Notes: a model not told the origin generated them from the sequence alone. A stretch of 64,000 bases of DNA from Pseudomonadota bacterium (GCA_002747435.1 PDPH01000051.1:19544-83543); one strand, 5' to 3'; shown: positions 26,280 through 36,346, numbered from the stretch's first letter. Translations and numbers: made by a program.

Positions 26280-27434
26280 ATGTCAAAACCAAACAAACAC
26301 AAGCAAAAAACAATCTGTCTCAACCTCATCGTTAAAAACGAGCGGCATGTTATTCAACGGTGTTTAGATAGCGTCAAGCATCATATTGATTACTGGGTAA
26401 TCAGTGATACTGGCTCAACAGATGGCACTCAGGATTTTATTCGAGATTACTTCGCCCAACACGGTATCCCTGGCGAACTGGTAGAACACGAATGGAAAAA
26501 CTTTGGCCATAATCGCACCTTGGCGCTACAAGCCGCACGGGGTAAAGCCGACTATATACTATTTATGGATGCGGATGATCACTTGAGTTGGGACGGTGAG
26601 GCTGGCTTCAAAGACTTACAGGCTGATGCTTATTACCTATTAATACGTGATAACAACGTGAAATACGCCAATCTCAAATTAGTACGCGGTGATCTTCCTT
26701 GGAAGTGGGAAGGCGTACTTCATGAATATGTCACGATTGATGACTATAGGCCACAACTTGAAACCTATACAGCAACTAATTGCCTTATCCACTCCACTCG
26801 AGAGGGTGCACGTAATAATGATCCAGAGAAATACAAAAAAGATGCTGCCATTCTGGAGCAAGGACTTGTGGATGAGCCTGATAATGCTCGCTACCGCTTT
26901 TATCTAGCCCGCAGCTATCAGGATGCAGGCAAATTTGAACAAGCCATTGAACATTATGAAAAAAGAATAGCTATGGGCGGGTGGTACGAAGAAGTTTATT
27001 ATGCCATGTTTAGCATAGGGGTGTGTAAAGAACGCTTGCGCCATAATGGCTTGAGCATTGTTAATGCTTATGTGCGTTCTTTTGATTATCGACCAGAACG
27101 TATTGAGGGTTTATGTGCAGCCATGCGTTGTTGTCGTGAGCAGGGTTATAACCACCTCGCGCTACAATTAGCCAAGCGCCTTAAAGCTATTCCCCAAACG
27201 CAAGACATCTTGTTTGTACATCACTTGGATTATATTTGGCGCTATGAGGATGAATATTCCATCGCCTTAATCAACTGCGGTTATTACCAAGAAGGTATAG
27301 CTATAATCAAGCATCTGCTTGCCTTAGAAACCACTCCGGCTGAGCAACGCTCACGCATGCAGTACAATATGAATTACGCTTACCAACAGTTAGCTCCTGA
27401 AGAACGCACATTGCTAAATAATGTAGCCGCCTAA
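26280..27434 (+). CDS. Glycosyltransferase family 2 with TPR-like C-terminus
   Basis: 384 residues. ICLNLIVKNERHVIQRCLDS at the N-terminus, DYWVISDTGSTDGT and the DxD block YILFMDADDHL (about residues 94-104) define a GT2 domain of about 230 residues. It is followed by TPR-like helices (NARYRFYLARSYQDAGKFEQAIEHYEKRI). This architecture is common in transferases that glycosylate proteins or peptides, but also occurs in glycan pathways. It stands alone, 5 kb from the surface-glycan cluster. Acceptor unknown. Confidence 0.85.
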   Translation: MSKPNKHKQKTICLNLIVKNERHVIQRCLDSVKHHIDYWVISDTGSTDGTQDFIRDYFAQHGIPGELVEHEWKNFGHNRTLALQAARGKADYILFMDADDHLSWDGEAGFKDLQADAYYLLIRDNNVKYANLKLVRGDLPWKWEGVLHEYVTIDDYRPQLETYTATNCLIHSTREGARNNDPEKYKKDAAILEQGLVDEPDNARYRFYLARSYQDAGKFEQAIEHYEKRIAMGGWYEEVYYAMFSIGVCKERLRHNGLSIVNAYVRSFDYRPERIEGLCAAMRCCREQGYNHLALQLAKRLKAIPQTQDILFVHHLDYIWRYEDEYSIALINCGYYQEGIAIIKHLLALETTPAEQRSRMQYNMNYAYQQLAPEERTLLNNVAA

Positions 27435-27436
27435 GG

Positions 27437-27470
27437 TAAAAAAAGGGACACACACTCAAGTCTGTCCCTT
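27437..27470 (-). terminator. Rho-independent terminator of moaA transcript
   Basis: Inverted repeat aagggaca (27443-27450) / tgtccctt (27463-27470). Read on the minus strand the stem is followed by a run of T (TTTTTTTACC), so it should end transcription from moaA, whose stop lies about 180 bases upstream of it. A looser inverted repeat (ttgtact / agtacaa, 27485-27513) lies between. Confidence 0.7.
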
Positions 27471-27646
27471 CAAGCCTCAAAAAGTTGTACTAGCACCATA
27501 GTATTTAGTACAAGCACAGCATTCTTTCAATGCTTCTAACAAAAAAATAAATCAGTATCAGTACGCACATGCTCTACCGACCGAAGCGGCAGGATCAGCG
27601 AAGACGGCCAAAAACAAACATCATTAGACACCACCCTAATCAAGCA

Positions 27647-28684
27647 TTAGCCACCTGTGGCATTCATGTGGCGGAATAAAACAGGTTTTGTCTGCAAATC
27701 AAAATCATGGCTTAGTGGTTTAATCTGCATGGCATTACGAATTGCCTGCAACAGTGGCTCATCATCCAAAGGATGAGCGCGCAATACACGGCGTAAATCA
27801 ATCGAATGCTCTTGTCCCAGACACAGTAGTAAACGGCCTTCAGCCGTGACACGCACTCGGTTGCAATCACCGCAAAAATTGTGGCTGTGTGGTGAAATAA
27901 AGCCAATACGGCTAGGATGATCTGAACTACGGTAATATTTGGAAGGCCCACCTGTTTGTTCGGCGACAGCTTGTAAATCAAAACGGGTGCGTAAGTCGCG
28001 CAATATTTCATCGCTAGAATAATAAGCCTCCACACGATCATGCTCGCCAATTTCACCTAAGGGCATTTCTTCAATAAAACTAATATCTAGCCCCTTATTG
28101 CGTGCAAATTCAACCAGATCAATGATTTCATCATGATTGCGATTCTTTAAAATCACTGCATTCAGTTTAATACGCTCAAACCCTGCGGCAATTGCGGCAT
28201 CAATACCTGCCAAGGTTTGCTCAATATTTCCAATACGGGTCAGCTTGTGAAACCGCTCAGCATTTAGGGTATCAAGACTAATATTGAGGCGGTTTAGTCC
28301 GGCGGCTTTTAGTGCGGCTGCATAACGTGGTAATTGGCTGCCATTGGTCGTCATAGTAAAATCACGTAAGCTATCCAACTGCCCCAAGGCTGCAACAAGG
28401 TGCATAATGCCACTACGTGTTAGCGGCTCGCCGCCCGTTAGACGGATTTTATGTACACCCAATTGCACAAAGGCTCGTCCTACCCGTTCCATTTCCTCCA
28501 GCGTCAATAATTGTTCGCGTGGCACAAATACCATTTTTTCTGACATACAATACACACACCGAAAGTCGCAACGATCTGTTACGGACAGACGCACATAATT
28601 AATACGTCGCCCAAAATGGTCGATCAATACATTATCAGTATTATTGGCTGGAACGGCTTGCCGGGTATTCAAATGTATATTCAT
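27647..28684 (-). CDS. moaA: GTP 3',8-cyclase (molybdenum cofactor biosynthesis)
   Basis: 345 residues. MoaA is a radical SAM enzyme that converts GTP to 3',8-cyclo-GTP, the first step of molybdopterin synthesis. The N-terminal [4Fe-4S] motif is CDFRCVYC (Cys39, 43, 46), the LTGGEPLTR segment binds SAM, and the C-terminal cluster Cys residues are in FCGDCNRVRVTAEGRLLLC. The protein ends in Gly-Gly, the C-terminal tail essential for MoaA activity. No other moa gene adjoins. Molybdenum cofactor would serve nitrate or other oxyanion reductases. Confidence 0.97.
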   Translation of the reverse strand: MNIHLNTRQAVPANNTDNVLIDHFGRRINYVRLSVTDRCDFRCVYCMSEKMVFVPREQLLTLEEMERVGRAFVQLGVHKIRLTGGEPLTRSGIMHLVAALGQLDSLRDFTMTTNGSQLPRYAAALKAAGLNRLNISLDTLNAERFHKLTRIGNIEQTLAGIDAAIAAGFERIKLNAVILKNRNHDEIIDLVEFARNKGLDISFIEEMPLGEIGEHDRVEAYYSSDEILRDLRTRFDLQAVAEQTGGPSKYYRSSDHPSRIGFISPHSHNFCGDCNRVRVTAEGRLLLCLGQEHSIDLRRVLRAHPLDDEPLLQAIRNAMQIKPLSHDFDLQTKPVLFRHMNATGG

Positions 28685-29030
28685 GGGCGACCTGCTGGCA
28701 TGAGTGGGACTTATTGCTCAAGCTAACTTTAACATAGCTTAAATGACAGCGGCTAGAAACGCTATTTTCTTTCAGATATAACGCTAATTTAAATCAAACT
28801 TCGCCTGCCAGCCAGTAGCGTCTCACTGTCAGCATCAACACTGAACGCCTCCGTATCATCCTGACTATAATCAACTGGCGCAAGTTTTCGGCCTATTGGC
28901 GTGGCAAAGCCACCAAAGAGGCTTCTTGCCGGACAGAACTAGCCGTAATCTAATTGTAATATGACCTATCGGGACTTGACACCTAATTCAAGCTTCTATG
29001 GGTGGTGTTGGTACTTGCTAGGGTAATACG
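28685..29030. other. Intergenic region upstream of moaA, with probable degraded sequence
   Basis: Holds the moaA promoter (leftward) near 28700-28790, without clear boxes. From about 28860 to 28950 a short frame (INWRKFSAYWRGKATKEASC...) looks like decayed coding sequence but matches no family I recognise. The following 100 bases carry an IS3-type transposase tail. Confidence 0.4.
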
Positions 29031-29081
29031 GTGGTAGAACGATTTTTTGCTAGTCTAAAGTGTCAGGTTCTACTTGACTAA
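28992..29081 (+). mobile_element. IS3-family transposase remnant
   Basis: In one frame I read GNTVVERFFASLKCQVLLD followed by a stop (the last 17 codons at 29031-29081). VVERFFASLK is the conserved stretch around the final Glu of the DDE integrase core of IS3-type transposases (N.V.E.FF.SLK.E). A stop lies just upstream in frame and no further transposase is recognisable, so this is a dead fragment. Confidence 0.65.
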
Positions 29082-29110
29082 TGCAATATACTATCCATAC
29101 TTTCAAGAAT

Positions 29111-29132
29111 AATGTAGATTATTTGATACATT
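29111..29132. promoter_or_regulatory. Inverted repeat in the hipBA promoter
   Basis: Half-sites aatgta (29111-29116) and tacatt (29127-29132) are separated by 10 bases, and a further aatacatt lies at 29151-29158. It sits 38 bases upstream of hipB. HipB-type antitoxins repress their own promoter through such dyads, so this is a plausible operator. Confidence 0.45.
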
Positions 29133-29169
29133 TTAAAGATAACCGAACATAATACATTCTATATTAAAC

Positions 29170-29445
29170 ATGCAAATGCAAGAGGTAGGCAAAGCCATAC
29201 GCAATGCCCGTAAGCAGTGCAAGCTCACACAAGCGGCACTCAGTGAACAATTAGGTATGAGTCGCGCTACCATTTCAGCGCTGGAAAATGGTACGGTACA
29301 GGAAATTGGGATTCGCAAGGTGATGGCTATTTGTTCCCTGCTTGGCCTGGAGCTATTAGTACAGCCAAGGCAGCGTAATCGACCGACCCTACATACTCTG
29401 ATGAATGAAGCCGAGCAGCGTAAGCGTGGAGGAAAAAAACCATGA
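29170..29445 (+). CDS. hipB: HipB-type antitoxin, Xre-family regulator
   Basis: 91 residues. A helix-turn-helix of the Cro/C1 type spans about residues 5-60 (GKAIRNARKQCKLTQAALSE ... GMSRATISALENG). The tail (PTLHTLMNEAEQRKRGGKKP) is basic and probably contacts the toxin. It overlaps the start of the HipA-type gene by 4 bases, the usual antitoxin-first order. It would neutralise the kinase and repress the operon. Confidence 0.9.
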   Translation: MQMQEVGKAIRNARKQCKLTQAALSEQLGMSRATISALENGTVQEIGIRKVMAICSLLGLELLVQPRQRNRPTLHTLMNEAEQRKRGGKKP

Positions 29446-30686
29446 GCATGGAAGAGCAACAACAATTGGCTATTTTTTCCGGGCAACAACGTGCTGGTAT
29501 GTTAGGCCGCAGCCGCTTGCAGCCAAGAACTTATTTGTTCCATTACCTGCCAGACACCCGTGACACAGAGGCTGTTTCGCTGACTATGCCAGTGATGCCG
29601 GATCAATACACTTATCAGCAAGGTGTGCACCCTATTTTCCAGATGAATTTACCGGAAGGTGAATTGCGGGAAATGCTGCGCAATACCTTCCAAAAAACGG
29701 TGCAAAACTTTGATGATCTGAGTCTGCTAAGCATCGTCGGCTATTCGCAAATTGGTCGTATTCGTATCGCTTCGCCCGAAGGTGAACCTGCGGTCATTCC
29801 TGAGCAAAGCCTACAAGAGTTGCAGACTTATGCTGGAACAGAGGATTTGTTTAGCGACCTCATGCAGCGTTTTGGGCGTTATTCCGGCATTTCAGGTGTG
29901 CAGCCCAAAGTATTAGTGCGCGACAGTGAAACAGTAGCGAAAGCCGCCACCGAGCTGGAGCAAATGACCTACCGCGATGCCACACATATTGTTAAAGCTT
30001 GGAACCCGGAACGTTTTCCACACCTTGCCGCTAATGAGTATTTCTGCATGCGCGCGGCAGAGCGTGCGGGTTTGGAAATTCCTGAAGTGAAACTGGCTGC
30101 ACAAGGACGTTTACTCATTGTTAAACGCTTTGACCTAGACAGTAAAGGTGGGTATTTGGGCTTCGAGGATTTTTGTGTTTTAAATGGTCTGGCCACTGAC
30201 GACAAATATGTGGGCAGTTACCAAGATATTGCTGAGCGCATTCGCCAATTTGTTTCACCACACAAGGTTTATGATGCACTGGAACAGTTTTTCCTGTCCT
30301 TAGCTTTGACCTGTGCGGTACGTAATGGTGATGGTCACTTGAAAAATTTTGGCGTATTGTACGACGATCCTGAAGGTGAAGTGCGGCTTGCACCTGCTTT
30401 TGATATTGTATCGACCACGCCTTATATCCCCAATGACAGTTTGGCCTTGCTGTTTGGCGGCAGCAAGTTTTTCCCACAGCGTAAGGGCTTGATTAATTTT
30501 GGGCGGCGCTTTTGTAGCCTGACTGAACGCCGTATAGGTCAATTGTTAGATTGGGTGGTACATGGTCTGGATGCTACCTTACCAGAGCTAGTTGCTTATC
30601 AAAAAGAGCAAGCTGACTTTGCCGACATCGGTGAACGCATGCAGCATATCTGGCAGCAGGGTATCAGTGATTTGCAGGAAGATTAA
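29442..30686 (+). CDS. hipA: HipA-type serine/threonine kinase toxin
   Basis: 414 residues, close to the normal HipA length. HipA phosphorylates a translation factor target (GltX in E. coli), stalling growth. Visible elements are the P-loop-like SGVQPKV (151-157), HIVKAW with the ATP-binding Lys185, the catalytic loop RNGDGHLKNFG (294-304, Asp297) and the metal-binding Asp321 in PAFDIVSTT. The N-terminal subdomain (about 1-110) is the HipA_N fold. All key residues are intact, so the toxin is probably active. It lies next to an IS remnant. Confidence 0.9.
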   Translation: MSMEEQQQLAIFSGQQRAGMLGRSRLQPRTYLFHYLPDTRDTEAVSLTMPVMPDQYTYQQGVHPIFQMNLPEGELREMLRNTFQKTVQNFDDLSLLSIVGYSQIGRIRIASPEGEPAVIPEQSLQELQTYAGTEDLFSDLMQRFGRYSGISGVQPKVLVRDSETVAKAATELEQMTYRDATHIVKAWNPERFPHLAANEYFCMRAAERAGLEIPEVKLAAQGRLLIVKRFDLDSKGGYLGFEDFCVLNGLATDDKYVGSYQDIAERIRQFVSPHKVYDALEQFFLSLALTCAVRNGDGHLKNFGVLYDDPEGEVRLAPAFDIVSTTPYIPNDSLALLFGGSKFFPQRKGLINFGRRFCSLTERRIGQLLDWVVHGLDATLPELVAYQKEQADFADIGERMQHIWQQGISDLQED

Positions 30687-30750
30687 GCCGACTTAATTTA
30701 ATAGCCTGTTCACATCTGTTTTATCAATTCCTTTTTTGAGTGTTAAAGCC

Positions 30751-32283
30751 ATGAACATGCGCAATACCCTTAGCATAGCCGCGATAGTCACCCTATTACT
30801 AGTTATGACAGTCTTGGGTGCTTACTGGTGGTGGCATAATCGGGAAGCAGCCCCTAGTCAGGCGGGTTTAATGCAGGTAGATTGCTGGTTTAAAGCTGGT
30901 GAAGACTGGCCTAGCAGTGAATGTTACCGTATGTATGTGCCCGAAAATCATCAGCAGGCAGACAGTCGCCTGATTTATTTTCCAGTGGTAGTTTTTCGTA
31001 ATCCTCATGTGAACCCCAATAAAGCGCCCATATTACACCTTGGTGCAGGCGGCCCAGGCGCGCCTATGTATCTCAACTCAGAGTATGCTGTTCAATACAC
31101 TTGGAAGGACATACGCACAGTCTGGTTGGATCAAGGACGGGATTTATATCTTATCGACCCGCGTGGCTCTGGTTTAGCCCATCCACTACTCACTTGCGAT
31201 ACTTTTGTGTACGAGATTATTGGACTGTTGCAGCAAAACTTGAGCAATGAACAAGTGCTGCGTGCCAATGATAAAATCTATGCGGACTGTATTACCCGTT
31301 TTAAAAAAGAAGGTATTGATCTAGGCGCTTATAATAGCCTCAGTGTGGCAGAGGATATAAATCTACTGCGTGAAGCTTTAGGCATAGAACAATGGGTTTT
31401 ATACGGTGTATCGCATGGGGCTATTTATGCGCAAGTGATTGTAAATGAATTTCCGAAGTCGGTGGCTGCAATGATTTTGGATAGCCCCGCTTTCTTAAAT
31501 CTAAAGCCACACCATAACTACCTTGCTGTCACTATGGCGCCTTATGAAGCCTTATATCATTATTGTGAAAAGGCCACGCAGTGCGATGCTCCCTTAGATA
31601 ATTTTAAAGAACGCTTCTGGACTTTATACGAGCAATTCACGGCAAACCCTGTCGAGATTAAAGTACCACATCCTGATAAGCTGGGAAAATCCATTACGGT
31701 TTTACTCAATGGCAATTTATTTGTTGAGACCATCATCTATGGTTTATACGACAAAGAAATTTTTGACCATTTGCCCACTCTGATTACAGAGTTAGAAAAA
31801 GGCCATACCGCTGTGATTGCAGGCGATGTGTCTTGGTATCTAGCTTATTTACTGGATAACACCTATGGCGATGTCAGTGGCATGAGTCATCATTGTTATG
31901 AAACCATTCCTTTTACTGATAAAGAGCTCATTAAGCAATTGGCGCAGCAACTGCCCGAAGGCTATATCCGCGATGTCGGTGTATTGGCCGCCCACTGGCC
32001 AGACCAGTGCAAACTCATGGGAATAAAACCAGGCGATGAACGTTCTAATAAAGCCACCCAAACGGATATTCCCACTCTATTTTTAGTTGGTAAATTCGAT
32101 ACCATTACGCCCTTGCGTGATGTGCTGGAACAACAGCCTAACTTCAGTAATAGCCAAGTCCTTAGCTATCCCTTATCACATGGTATTTTAGGAGTGGATG
32201 AATGCGCAGATGATGCGACCGCTGCTTTTTTGGAAAATCCTCAAGCTGACTTGAGCCAAGTAGAGTGTGTCACAGCGGAATAG
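30751..32283 (+). CDS. Alpha/beta hydrolase, TAP-like peptidase type
   Basis: 510 residues from the ATG at 30751 (or 30757); an in-frame TTG at 30736 is less likely. One N-terminal membrane helix (about residues 5-25) anchors it, or serves as an uncleaved signal. The catalytic triad is visible as Ser in YGVSHGAIY, Asp in VGKFDTITP and His in LSHGILG. The oxyanion segment is LHLGAGGPGAP, and the C-terminal part matches TAP-like peptidases that release N-terminal residues or esters. Several Cys pairs fit a periplasmic location. Substrate unknown. Confidence 0.88.
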   Translation: MNMRNTLSIAAIVTLLLVMTVLGAYWWWHNREAAPSQAGLMQVDCWFKAGEDWPSSECYRMYVPENHQQADSRLIYFPVVVFRNPHVNPNKAPILHLGAGGPGAPMYLNSEYAVQYTWKDIRTVWLDQGRDLYLIDPRGSGLAHPLLTCDTFVYEIIGLLQQNLSNEQVLRANDKIYADCITRFKKEGIDLGAYNSLSVAEDINLLREALGIEQWVLYGVSHGAIYAQVIVNEFPKSVAAMILDSPAFLNLKPHHNYLAVTMAPYEALYHYCEKATQCDAPLDNFKERFWTLYEQFTANPVEIKVPHPDKLGKSITVLLNGNLFVETIIYGLYDKEIFDHLPTLITELEKGHTAVIAGDVSWYLAYLLDNTYGDVSGMSHHCYETIPFTDKELIKQLAQQLPEGYIRDVGVLAAHWPDQCKLMGIKPGDERSNKATQTDIPTLFLVGKFDTITPLRDVLEQQPNFSNSQVLSYPLSHGILGVDECADDATAAFLENPQADLSQVECVTAE

Positions 32284-32350
32284 CCTGCTACAATACACAG
32301 CTTTTTGCACGCCCCTTGTTCAAAATTGTAATCAAGAAGACTAGCTGCTT

Positions 32351-34084
32351 ATGAATATTCGTCAAATGCTCGATGATCGTATTAGTGCCGCCTTACAGGC
32401 TGCTGGTGCACCGGCAACTGTCACTGCCATCGTCAAGCCTTCCGCACGACCTGAATTTGGCGACTACCAAGCCAATGGCGTCATGGCTGCGGCCAAACAA
32501 CTCAAAATGAATCCACGGGAGCTGGCGACTCAATTGCTTGAGCAACTTGAGCTGACTGATGTGGCCGATAAGGTGGAAGTGGCAGGACCTGGTTTTTTGA
32601 ATATTCACTTAAAAGACACTTGGTTAGCAGAACAAGTACAAAACGTCCAAGCCTCCTCCGCTCTCCATGAGGAGAAGCAAGCTAAACAAACAATAGTCAT
32701 TGACTACTCAGCACCCAATCTTGCCAAGGAAATGCACGTTGGACATTTGCGTTCAACCATTATTGGTGACGCAATGGCGCGTGTCCTTGAATACCTAGGA
32801 CATAAAGTTATTCGGCAAAATCATGTCGGTGATTGGGGCACACAGTTTGGTATGCTGCTAGCTCACATGGCTGATCTTAAAACACAAGGTCAATCGCTTT
32901 CTACTGAATTATCAGATTTGGAAGGTTTTTATCGTGAAGCCAAAAAACGTTTTGATCATGAAGCGGATTTTGCTGATCGAGCAAGGGCTATGGTGGTTAA
33001 GCTGCAATCAGGTAATGCAGCCTGCTTACAATTGTGGCAACAATTTATTGAAATTTCTCTCAGTCATAGTGAGGAACTGTACCAACGACTTGGCGTTACA
33101 TTAAAGCGCGCAGATGTTAAGGCAGAAAGCAGTTATAACGCTGAGCTACCGAGTATTATTAGCGAACTGCAAGCGCAAGGTCTGCTGCGTGAAGACCAAG
33201 GTGCACAATGTGCCTTTATGGATGAATTCAAAAACCGTAATGGCGAAATCATGGGTTTGATTGTACAAAAGTCAGGTGGTGGTTATTTGTACTCTACGAC
33301 AGATTTAGCGGCCTTACGCTACCGTAATCAAGTTCTACAGGCTGACCGCATTTTATACTTTGTCGATGCACGCCAAGCCATGCATTTCCAACAAGTGTTT
33401 ACCTTGGCGCGTAAAGCTGGCTTTGTGGATGAGCACACCACATTGGAGCACATGACCTTTGGCACCATGCTAGGCGAGGACGGTACACCGTTTAAAACGC
33501 GGACAGGTGGTACGGTCAAACTAGCTGATTTATTAGACGAGGCCGAAGCGCGTGCTTACCAATTAGTCACAAACTTGAATCCAGAACTGGAAGCCAGTGA
33601 ACGGCGCGAGATTGCCCGCAAGGTTGGTATAGGTGCAGTAAAATATGCTGATTTATCCAAAAATCGTAACTCAGATTATGTCTTTGACATCAATGCCATG
33701 CTGAGCTTACAAGGTAATACTGCACCTTATTTGCAATATGCCTATGCACGGATACGCAGTATTTTCCGCAAGCTAGGTCGAGAAATGAATCCAGCAGCAC
33801 CTATCCAGCTCAATGCCCCTACAGAACGCACGCTGGCAGTTAAACTATTACAGTTGCCTGAGGTGCTGCAAAGTGTGGCACAAGATGGTTTGCCGAATCA
33901 GCTAGCCACGTATCTATATGAGCTAGCAGGCAATTTTATGAGCTTTTACGAAGCTTGCCCCATTTTAAAAGATGAAGTGGTCGAAGATGTGCGTGAAAGC
34001 CGCTTATTATTAGCTCACCAAACAGCGCAAACCTTAAAGACCGGCTTAGATTTGTTAGGGATTGAAGTTATGGAACGTATGTAA
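32351..34084 (+). CDS. argS: Arginyl-tRNA synthetase
   Basis: 577 residues, normal length. Class I enzyme that charges tRNA-Arg. The N-terminal Add-1 domain (to about residue 110) recognises the tRNA D-loop. The HIGH motif is HVGH at 129-132 in SAPNLAKEMHVGHLRST. The KMSK-equivalent is absent, as in most ArgS. The C-terminal anticodon-binding domain (about 440-577) contains YLQYAYARIRSI and ends in LDLLGIEVMERM. It is convergent with uvrD, with only 13 bases between stops. Confidence 0.97.
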   Translation: MNIRQMLDDRISAALQAAGAPATVTAIVKPSARPEFGDYQANGVMAAAKQLKMNPRELATQLLEQLELTDVADKVEVAGPGFLNIHLKDTWLAEQVQNVQASSALHEEKQAKQTIVIDYSAPNLAKEMHVGHLRSTIIGDAMARVLEYLGHKVIRQNHVGDWGTQFGMLLAHMADLKTQGQSLSTELSDLEGFYREAKKRFDHEADFADRARAMVVKLQSGNAACLQLWQQFIEISLSHSEELYQRLGVTLKRADVKAESSYNAELPSIISELQAQGLLREDQGAQCAFMDEFKNRNGEIMGLIVQKSGGGYLYSTTDLAALRYRNQVLQADRILYFVDARQAMHFQQVFTLARKAGFVDEHTTLEHMTFGTMLGEDGTPFKTRTGGTVKLADLLDEAEARAYQLVTNLNPELEASERREIARKVGIGAVKYADLSKNRNSDYVFDINAMLSLQGNTAPYLQYAYARIRSIFRKLGREMNPAAPIQLNAPTERTLAVKLLQLPEVLQSVAQDGLPNQLATYLYELAGNFMSFYEACPILKDEVVEDVRESRLLLAHQTAQTLKTGLDLLGIEVMERM

Positions 34085-34097
34085 AACGGCGCGCTTG

Positions 34098-36287
34098 CTA
34101 TATCTTTTCCAAGTTTGCATAGTTTAATACCAACCATTTACGCCCTGCGGATTGGAAATTGACTTCTACTCTGGCACTACTGCCCGAACCTTCCGCATTA
34201 ACAATCACGCCTTCACCAAACTTGGCGTGGTTTACCCTTTGACCGATGGCAAAACCGCTTTCAGTTTTTGTTCCACGTTTGAGGGAAGTACGCTTAGTGC
34301 CTATTTTAGGCTGGTAGCTGGTCTGATAGGTTTTGACCTTAGCACGAACTTCATTAATGAGTTCTTCCGGTAATTCATCTAAAAAGCGCGAGGGGCGATT
34401 AAAGCGTGTTTGGCCGTGTAATTGGCGTTGCTCGGCATAGCTTATCACTAATGCCTGTTCTGCACGGGTAATGCCGACATAGCACAGACGGCGCTCTTCC
34501 TCTAGGCGACCAGGTTCATCCAGTGACATTTGATGGGGAAATAAACCTTCTTCCAAACCTGCCAGAAATACGAGTGGAAACTCAAGTCCTTTGGCTGAGT
34601 GTAAGGTCATCATTTGCACGCAGTCTTCACCCGCATCGCCTTGGCCTTCACCGGCTTCCAGTGTGGCATAGGCAAGGAAAGCAGATAGCTCATCCATTTC
34701 AAGTGCCTCATCTTGCTTTACTTGAAGGTAGCCATGTGCAGCACTGATTAATTCATTGAGGTTATCAACACGGGCTTGCCCTACTTCGCCTTTTTCTTTG
34801 GAAAGGTAATGGTTTTTCAGTTTAGATAGATCAATAACGGTATCTACCTGTTCATGCAAAGGCAAACTGATGATTTCTTCAGCCATGCGTTCAATCAATG
34901 CAATAAAACGCGCTAAAGCTGACGCTGCCCGCGCTGTCAATTCACCCGAAGTTACAGCTTCTACCGCCACCTCCCAAAGTGAGCGACTTTCCGCCCGAGC
35001 TATCTGGCGCAAACTATCTACGGTACGCTCACCAATGCCGCGTGTGGGATGGTTCACAATACGCTCAAAAGAAGGATCGTCGGCATGATTGCTCGTTAGG
35101 CGTAAATAAGCCAATGCATCTTTAATTTCAGCACGCTCAAAAAAGCGCAAGCCGCCATATACCCGATAGGGAATGCGCTGCTCATTAAAGACTGTTTCAA
35201 ATACACGCGACTGGGCATTGGAACGATACAGCACCACAACTTCATCGCGGCGATTGCCTTGATCCACCCATTGCTGAATACGTCCGGCAATATAGCGTGC
35301 TTCGTCAAGTTCATTGAAAGCTGCATACAAGTCAATGCTGGCGCCCGCGCCATCTGCCGTCCAGAGTTTTTTACCCAAACGACCGCGATTATTATCAATC
35401 AGCGCATTGGCTGCTTTCAGTATATTGCCGGTAGAACGGTAATTTTGCTCTAGGCGAATGGTTTCGCATTGGGGAAAGTCATGGGTAAAATGGCGAATAT
35501 TTTCAATCTTTGCACCCCGCCAGCCGTAAATAGACTGATCATCATCACCAACGGCAAAGATAGGGTTTTTATTGCCCGCAATAAGGCGCAACCATGCGTA
35601 TTGTAAAGTATTGGTATCTTGAAACTCATCAACGAGGATATGACGGAAGCGATTACGGTAATGGCTTTGCAGTTCGTGATGATCGCGCAATAATTCCAGC
35701 GAGCGCAGCAGTAACTCCGCAAAGTCGACCAAACCATTCCGTTGGCATTGCTCTTCATACATCATATAGATGCGGATAAGCTGCATCTGTACTGGATCAC
35801 CGCGATCGTCCAAATGGCCTGAGCGAGAGCCTTCATCCTTGCGAGCGTTGATAAAACTAGCCATCTGGCGAGGTGGCCAACGGGTTTCATCCAGATCCAG
35901 CGCTTTAAGAATACGCTTGATCATGCGCAATTGATCTTCCGAGTCCAGAATTTGGAAGGTCTGTGGCAAAGCAGCTTCGCGCCAGTGTATGCGTAACAAA
36001 CGATGTGCTAGGCCATGAAACGTCCCCACCCACAAACCACCCACTGGCATTTGTAACAGTTCTTGAATCCGTCCGCGCATTTCAGAGGCTGCTTTATTGG
36101 TAAATGTGACCGCCAAAATGCTCATAGGTGAGACACCTTCTACCTGTAATAGCCAAGCAATACGGTGTACCAAGACGCGCGTTTTACCACTGCCTGCACC
36201 TGCCAAAACCAAGATGGGGGAGGGTGGTGCGGAGACGGCATCACGTTGTGGCTTATTGAGGTTTTCCAGAATCGGGGATATGTCCAT
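34098..36287 (-). CDS. uvrD: DNA helicase II (UvrD)
   Basis: 729 residues from the ATG at 36287, chosen because UvrD proteins begin MD.S.IL..LN..Q..AV; the longer frame to 36323 is not supported. Superfamily 1A 3'-5' helicase of nucleotide-excision and mismatch repair. Motif I is AGAGSGKT (29-36), motif Ia is AVTFTNKAA, motif II is ILVDEFQDTN, motif III is GDDDQSIYGWRGA, motif IV is LEQNYRS, motif V is MTLHSAKGLEF and motif VI is VGITRAEQ. The C-terminal Tudor-like domain (VNHAKFGEGVIVN) that contacts partners is present. Upstream is a decayed DUF4153 gene. Confidence 0.95.
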   Translation of the reverse strand: MDISPILENLNKPQRDAVSAPPSPILVLAGAGSGKTRVLVHRIAWLLQVEGVSPMSILAVTFTNKAASEMRGRIQELLQMPVGGLWVGTFHGLAHRLLRIHWREAALPQTFQILDSEDQLRMIKRILKALDLDETRWPPRQMASFINARKDEGSRSGHLDDRGDPVQMQLIRIYMMYEEQCQRNGLVDFAELLLRSLELLRDHHELQSHYRNRFRHILVDEFQDTNTLQYAWLRLIAGNKNPIFAVGDDDQSIYGWRGAKIENIRHFTHDFPQCETIRLEQNYRSTGNILKAANALIDNNRGRLGKKLWTADGAGASIDLYAAFNELDEARYIAGRIQQWVDQGNRRDEVVVLYRSNAQSRVFETVFNEQRIPYRVYGGLRFFERAEIKDALAYLRLTSNHADDPSFERIVNHPTRGIGERTVDSLRQIARAESRSLWEVAVEAVTSGELTARAASALARFIALIERMAEEIISLPLHEQVDTVIDLSKLKNHYLSKEKGEVGQARVDNLNELISAAHGYLQVKQDEALEMDELSAFLAYATLEAGEGQGDAGEDCVQMMTLHSAKGLEFPLVFLAGLEEGLFPHQMSLDEPGRLEEERRLCYVGITRAEQALVISYAEQRQLHGQTRFNRPSRFLDELPEELINEVRAKVKTYQTSYQPKIGTKRTSLKRGTKTESGFAIGQRVNHAKFGEGVIVNAEGSGSSARVEVNFQSAGRKWLVLNYANLEKI

Positions 36288-36346
36288 GCGGGCATTGTAG
36301 CGGATGTATTTGCCAATGCCCACCGAACAATTGCCAGCAAATTATC

